Below, piece by piece: positions 7,451 to 11,877 of a DNA stretch of 11,877 nt. Below the pieces are notes generated by a model. That model made no database searches, was not told where the DNA came from, and saw only the letters and a list, made by a program, of their open reading frames with translations. The DNA comes from Ginkgo biloba (taxonomy: Eukaryota; Streptophyta; Ginkgoopsida; Ginkgoales; Ginkgoaceae): positions 52,546,783-52,558,659 of the forward strand of contig JANKJI010000011.1 in the NCBI GenBank assembly GCA_024626585.1, in the 5' to 3' direction. A program made the position numbers and the translations under genes. Each line of letters starts with the position of its first letter. The first letter of the stretch is position 1.

Positions 7451-9602
7451 TAAATATAAAAATCTATCTATATTTGTAAGAAATATTAGTGTTCTAGATT
7501 TCTAATCTATTCATACATTTAAGCATATGCATGCCATTTGTTAGATATCTTTATAATTTTTTTGTTCTATTTTTTCTTAAATATTATTAGAACATATATG
7601 GTAATTACAAACATCTTTTATAAAATTTATAATCTTCAATAAACATATATATAAGAATTCAATAATTTTAATAATTGTAATTACAAAATAAATTATATGA
7701 ACTATAGTTGAGTCATGCACCATAATTTCTTATAAAATCTTAACTATTATCTATATAGTTTGGCTAAATTTGTGTATATTATAAGAAATATTAAGTTGTT
7801 AAATAAAAGTATAGTAATTAATATCTTTTCTCAAAATCTAATATCAATCATAATTATATACATCTAGACTATATGTATACATTCATAAGAAAAATCAAGG
7901 TTTTAGATTTAATCTATAAGTCGATTGATAATGGATGCCTAAATCATATTTATTCTAGCACATTATACTTAAAATCAATACATTTAATGAATATAATTTT
8001 ACATATATGTGAATATATTCATAGTAAATATAAAAAATATGGAGTAAAACAAAATGATTAGTTTAAGAAGTCTTAAAAATCTTAATCGTTGACCATATTT
8101 GAATTAATTACATATATGTGTAAAAAATATAAAATTTTTAAATTATTTCAAGTTTCTTATAACACATTTTGAAAGTCATATGTGAATGTATATAGTACAT
8201 AGGCATGCAAATCAATTATTAATTTTATTTATTAAAATGCACTTTGAAAATGGTAATTTAAAAATAAAATTATTGATATGAACTATAAACTTGTTTAATT
8301 ATTGGAGGGCCATTATAATGTACATGATATTTACTAAGATCTTTTACTAAATTTAATATTTCCCTTAAAAATATGTTCAAAAGATCAATAAATTTAATAC
8401 TTTTTAATATCACTAGTATGAACAAATAGTTATTTATATATGAGAATACACATACATATAAATATACAAATGTGTATATTAACAATAAGTGTGTGCATAT
8501 GCTAAATTCACATATAGTCTACATAATACACATAGATATAATATCTTCATAATCACTTTAAATTGTATATAGGTTCATATGTATCTACTTATTAATATGT
8601 TCACATGGATGTTTATATGCATGACATACCTTAAATATCACTATAATTTTATTATAAATAAATAAAATGCTATTATAATGTGAATGATATTTACTATAAA
8701 GTTATCAAATTTTAACTAGTTCATGAATAGATGTGCTAATGGACAATAAACACTTTCATAGACAAACTAGTATATTAAGTTCATTGCTTTAATAAAGTTA
8801 TTATCATCTCCCTGACTTAAATAATGTATTTCCCTCAAAACATACCCAACCCATGCAATAGTGAATGCATTATAAATATTTAAATTAAAAACTATATAAA
8901 ATATTGAATACTTATTATTTTGATCTAAAAATGTATTAATGATTGAATGACATTATATAATATATGTAGTGTTATAAGAACCTTCATTTTTTTTACTTCT
9001 AGCATACATATGCCAATGAGTATTAAATAGTTTTATAATGCTTTCACAACTACTAACATTATATCTTGCATATATTATAAAGTGTATGGGTGTATCTCAC
9101 CTTGCAATAAATGAATATAGCTTACCAAGTACTTGTTGTTAAAATTTTATGTATAAAAAATTTAATTACTTTCCCTTTATTCTCTACTAGTCATAATTGT
9201 ATTTCACTCATTATAATTGAAATCATTTGAAGCTAGTTTACACTCTGATATCATCATTTTCATATATGTAATCAAATTAAATGTTAACATATTTTTTAAA
9301 ACATATATGACACTATATTACTAAATTTGATTGATTGCTTCAATTAATTTTTAAAAATAGTGTATTAAAAAAATAAATAATTCATAATTTCTTTTCTTAT
9401 ATATACATTATATACTAGAAAATTAAAAAAAGGTAGGGAGTTTCCACCTCATGGCTCTTGTTATATATAAAAGTAATCCTAACTATCCATCATCCTACCT
9501 TGCATATAAACCTTTATCATGGTAGAATTCTATGTTGGCTTTAAATATCTATATGATAGTATACCCATATCAATATAAATATTAATTATATTTGTGATGG
9601 AT
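7451..9602. other. Very AT-rich interval without recognisable genes
   Basis: No protein family, RNA gene or complete mobile element is seen. Small frames at 7873-8061 (plus) and 8270-8485 (minus) are Tyr/Ile/Asn-rich and typical of random AT-rich DNA. A short direct repeat is visible: the ATTATAATGT-x-x-ATGATATTTACTA block occurs at about 8311-8337 and again at about 8673-8698. ATATATG and CATATAT words are common throughout. Confidence 0.5.
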
Positions 9603-9897
9603 GATCCATGTTAATCTATAATACCTATGCTAGTAGATCTATGTAGTTCCATAATATTCATGATGGTGGACCTACATAGGCCCACCAACTCCATTAAGAT
9701 ATCATACATGTTGGCCTCAATGGTGGATCCATTTCCATATCATAAGCTTATTACCTCTATAATGGAAGACTCATGTGGTTCCATAATCATCATGGTGGTA
9801 GACTAAAATGGATCCAATATTATAGAGGTAATCAAATTTATCATGGGTATGGCCCTACCATTAGGAATAACTAGTGTTATAATGAATTTCTTGGAGA

Positions 9898-9935
<38 letters not shown>

Positions 9936-10370
9936 TACATAATGGTCAATCCATACCCATGTAGGATTTTATTACCTCTTTGAAAGTAGACCCATGTAGA
10001 TCTATAATATTAATGATGGAAAACTAATATTTATCCACCATTAGTAATCAAAGATTGCATAAACACGGGTAAACCATTAAGGTAGATTAGTTTTATAATC
10101 AATCAATCTTTTAGGTATAAGTATAGATAGATATAGATCGTGGTAGAATCATTTCTATATCATATTTGATTATTTGTGTGATGGTAGGACCATATGGGAT
10201 TATAATCCCTATGATGATAGATCAATATAGATACGTAGTCATACTAATAGTGGAAAAATATTGATCCACCATCATACTGATGGCGGCCACATGTCAATCC
10301 ACAATCATGGAGATTATAATGCTATAAGGTCCTACTATTACAAAGATCATGGTAGACCTATCCTAATCCA
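9603..10370. repeat. Degenerate minisatellite, 33 bp spacing
   Basis: Units open with GAtCC or GACCC, continue CATGTAGaTC-ATAAT and close with CATGATGGTgg. Clear unit starts are 9603, 9636, 9669, 9768 and 9801, which are multiples of 33 bp apart, then 9989, and 10188 followed by 10220 (32 bp). The array is interrupted by a TA run and by diverged pieces. Some pieces appear in opposite orientation, such as TCCACCATTAG near 10034 and GATCCACCATCAT near 10262. The unit is partly self-complementary (ATGGTGGA against TCCACCAT), so such inverted words are easily generated. Confidence 0.75.
9902..9932. repeat. (TA)n microsatellite
   Basis: About fifteen uninterrupted TA dinucleotides run inside the 33 bp minisatellite and end in TAGATA. 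This breaks the regular unit spacing between the starts at 9801 and 9989. Confidence 0.95.
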
Positions 10371-10442
10371 CCATAATGAGGTCACAAATAGATCCTTTAA
10401 TACATGAATACATCCTTATTTTTTCACATATAATTATAATAA

Positions 10443-10819
10443 ATATATGTATGCACACACACATACACATATACATACATATATGCATACATACATACAT
10501 ACAGACAGACATACACACATATTTATATATCTTTGTGTGTGTGTATATGTACATACATGCATACATACATACATGTGTGTGTGTATGTGTGTGTCTGTAT
10601 GTATACATATACGTATACATATATATATACCTATACCTATACATCTATACATATATATGTATAGGTGTGTGCGCGTGCACATACATATATATATATTTAT
10701 CTCTATGTGTATATGTGTGTGTATTTTTTTTTTTGTGTGTGTGTGTTTATGTGTGTATGTGTGTATACATATATATAAATATTTATATATATATGCCCAC
10801 ACACACACACACATACATT
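10443..10819. repeat. Compound CA/TG/TA/CATA microsatellite with inverted blocks
   Basis: The tract alternates between CA-rich blocks (10452-10520, 10796-10817) and TG-rich blocks (10533-10605, 10705-10769), separated by TA runs and CATA or CCTATA tetramer and hexamer runs. The CATA/CAGA block at about 10487-10520 is nearly complementary to the TGTG/TGTCTG/TATG block at about 10573-10605, so a long imperfect hairpin is possible. Long overlapping open frames occur on both strands here. They are a by-product of a sequence that rarely forms stop codons, and their predicted products are Tyr/Ile/His/Cys/Thr repeats. Confidence 0.95.
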
Positions 10820-11032
10820 ATTTTAGTAATATTCTAGCCAATGGTCTACTTCACTTATTTATCCAATGTTGATTATAGTGTTGTCTTGCAGTGGGAATTG
10901 TCTAGAATATTTATAGACAAACGATTTGTATATCTTTCACTGATACTAGTCCTCTAATATTGTCTATGCTCTAATTGTAATGTTAGAGATTGACTATGAT
11001 CTTTATCCATGCACTATATTAGAACATAATTA
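10820..11032. other. Unassigned sequence between the microsatellite and the LTR
   Basis: No coding potential is seen. On the minus strand this is the DNA just downstream of the LTR, and it carries no tRNA-complementary primer-binding site. That argues that the adjacent LTR is a 3' LTR or a solo LTR. The words CTAGAATATTTATAGAC and TGTTAGAG (10980) are present but not otherwise explained. Confidence 0.45.
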
Positions 11033-11357
11033 TGTTAGAGAAAGTATCACAATGCATTAATTAATCACACAATAGAGACAAATTATAGATATAGAACAAT
11101 AATATCATTCAAAATCATAATACATACAATTTTACACTTGGATCTCCCCTTTCAGGGTTCTTTTCCATACATATTTATAGGCCAATGCCTTTACAAAAAT
11201 TAGGTAGGACAGGCATTCCCACCGTTAATTCCAATAACAATCATTACATTCATTCAATAATTAATAAGTACCCTACTTAGTACATCTCTACATACCATCA
11301 TATCTAAATATAATTCATATACATCATATGGTAATTTATTATAAAATATCCCCTACA
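11033..11357 (-). mobile_element. LTR of a minus-strand LTR retrotransposon, probably its 3' LTR
   Basis: Read on the minus strand the block begins TGTAGGGGATATTTTATAAT and ends CTTTCTCTAACA, giving the TG...CA termini of an LTR over 325 bp. A TATAAATAT promoter element lies about 180 bp into it, and a short stem AACCCTGAAAGGGGAGATCC follows about 20 bp further on, as expected near the R region. No primer-binding site follows its end, while a decayed coding trace lies on its upstream side, so I infer the 3' LTR. No matching target-site duplication can be tested, because the other end of the element is outside the window. Superfamily (copia or gypsy) cannot be decided from what is present. Confidence 0.72.
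11171..11179 (-). promoter_or_regulatory. TATA box within the LTR
   Basis: The minus strand reads TATAAATAT in the context GGCCTATAAATATGTATGG. It sits roughly in the middle of the 325 bp LTR, where the U3 promoter of a retrotransposon is expected. Transcription would start about 30 bases further left and run leftward into flanking DNA. Confidence 0.5.
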
Positions 11358-11489
11358 TTATTTGACCCTTGAACTAGTATTACTTCAATGTAATATAGGT
11401 CATAGAAAAAGTTACGACATGGATGGGTGATATGGTTATTCTATTAGCAGTGCTTTAGTGTGAATATACTAGATTCAATTTCATAGGTA

Positions 11490-11877
11490 TTATAGATAGT
11501 CAACCTTAGAGTCCATTAATTGGTTGAACTAAGATACCTCCCCTTGATACTATGCTAGTTGCACCATCAGAATTTGAATTTCATCATGTATGATCAAATT
11601 CATGCTCTAAATATTTTGTCTTACTTGAGCCAACTCCTTTTCCTTACGTGAACATAAAGCTTATAGAATATCTTGGTGAGGATCTCCATCGGGAATGAGG
11701 ATTGTAGATTTCTTATGAACATGGTACTTCTCTTATAAAATGTGGGAAGAATTCTTTGCCTAATGCCTACCCACATACATGAAAATAATATTTAATGTCA
11801 CCAGTCTTCATGCCAAGTTGCCATGTCTACTTGGTGAGGTCATAAATCTAATTTTTAATTTTCTCTTCCTCTTCGAT
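11490..11877 (-). pseudogene. Decayed 3' coding trace of the LTR retrotransposon (internal region)
   Basis: The minus strand reads almost continuously as protein if stops are ignored. The first part, in one frame from the window edge, gives TWQLGMKTGDIKYYFHVCG and ALGKEFFPHFIREVPC. One frame change near 11715 leads to STILIPDGDP, KELAQVRQNI, SMNLIIHDEIQILMVQLA, YQGEVS and FNQLMDSKVDYL, ending in TAA at 11490-11492. The second part has the heptad-like pattern of a coiled coil. Interrupting stops are TAG at 11848, 11827, 11767, 11607, 11550 and 11529, and TAA at 11713 and 11661. The trace ends about 130 bp before the LTR, so it is the last coding segment of the element. I do not recognise a named domain; a Gag-like or extra structural ORF is possible. 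Confidence 0.6.

Noticed and set aside
7873-8061. 62-codon forward frame
   Set aside because: Low-complexity Ile/Tyr/Asn-rich translation, with no motif and no gene context.
8270-8485. 71-codon minus-strand frame, hydrophobic
   Set aside because: Its hydrophobic look follows from AT-rich codons; there is no signal peptide pattern or family match, and it sits in a gene-free interval.
10363-10872. Four long overlapping open frames on both strands, up to 153 codons
   Set aside because: They lie within the compound microsatellite; their products are Tyr/Ile/His/Cys/Thr repeats in every frame, which is what stop-poor CA/TG/TA repeats produce.
11033-11357. Solo LTR with target-site duplication
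   Set aside because: The five bases flanking each side (AATTA and TTATT) do not match, and a decayed coding trace continues on the upstream side, so a 3' LTR of a longer element fits better.
1-11877. CRISPR array, tRNA or rRNA genes, organelle DNA insertion, bacterial-type operons
   Set aside because: No spacer-repeat array with conserved repeats, no cloverleaf with tRNA box sequences, no rRNA-like conserved blocks and no plastid or mitochondrial genes were seen.

Overview
This is an AT-rich stretch of plant nuclear DNA, and I see no intact gene in it. The plant call rests on two decayed copies of plant gene families: a purple acid phosphatase of the high-molecular-weight, PAP15-like type, and a SAUR (small auxin-up RNA) gene. 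A degenerate LTR retrotransposon end and many local repeats fit the same picture. The abundance of old, decayed sequence suggests a large, slowly purged genome such as a gymnosperm's, but that is inference.

Layout from left to right: 1-895 is featureless; 896-1583 is a two-unit tandem repeat (about 345 bp per unit); 1772-2490 is a phosphatase pseudogene with two exon-like blocks and a recognisable intron between them; 2708-3153 is an almost end-to-end SAUR pseudogene on the same strand; 3734-3941 is a short direct duplication; 3942-5727 is unassigned; 5731-5979 is an unrecognised open frame; 5983-6052 is a GATA-type microsatellite; 6127-6790 is a second large tandem duplication (offset 335 bp); 6846-7245 is an array of about 64 bp units with a 258 bp higher-order period; 7419-7450 is a perfect palindrome; 7451-9602 is unassigned; 9603-10370 is a degenerate minisatellite with 33 bp spacing; 10443-10819 is a compound CA/TG/TA/CATA microsatellite; and 11033-11877 is the 3' end of a minus-strand LTR retrotransposon (LTR plus a decayed coding trace running off the window).

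No genes work together here. The two gene relics lie about 220 bp apart on the same strand and belong to unrelated families. They are either remnants of an old genic neighbourhood or fragments carried by a transposon. The long open frames at 10363-10872 come from stop-poor microsatellite sequence. I found no convincing new biological system; the more informative observations are the two pseudogenes, the pattern of stop codons in the retrotransposon trace, and the cluster of independent local tandem duplications.
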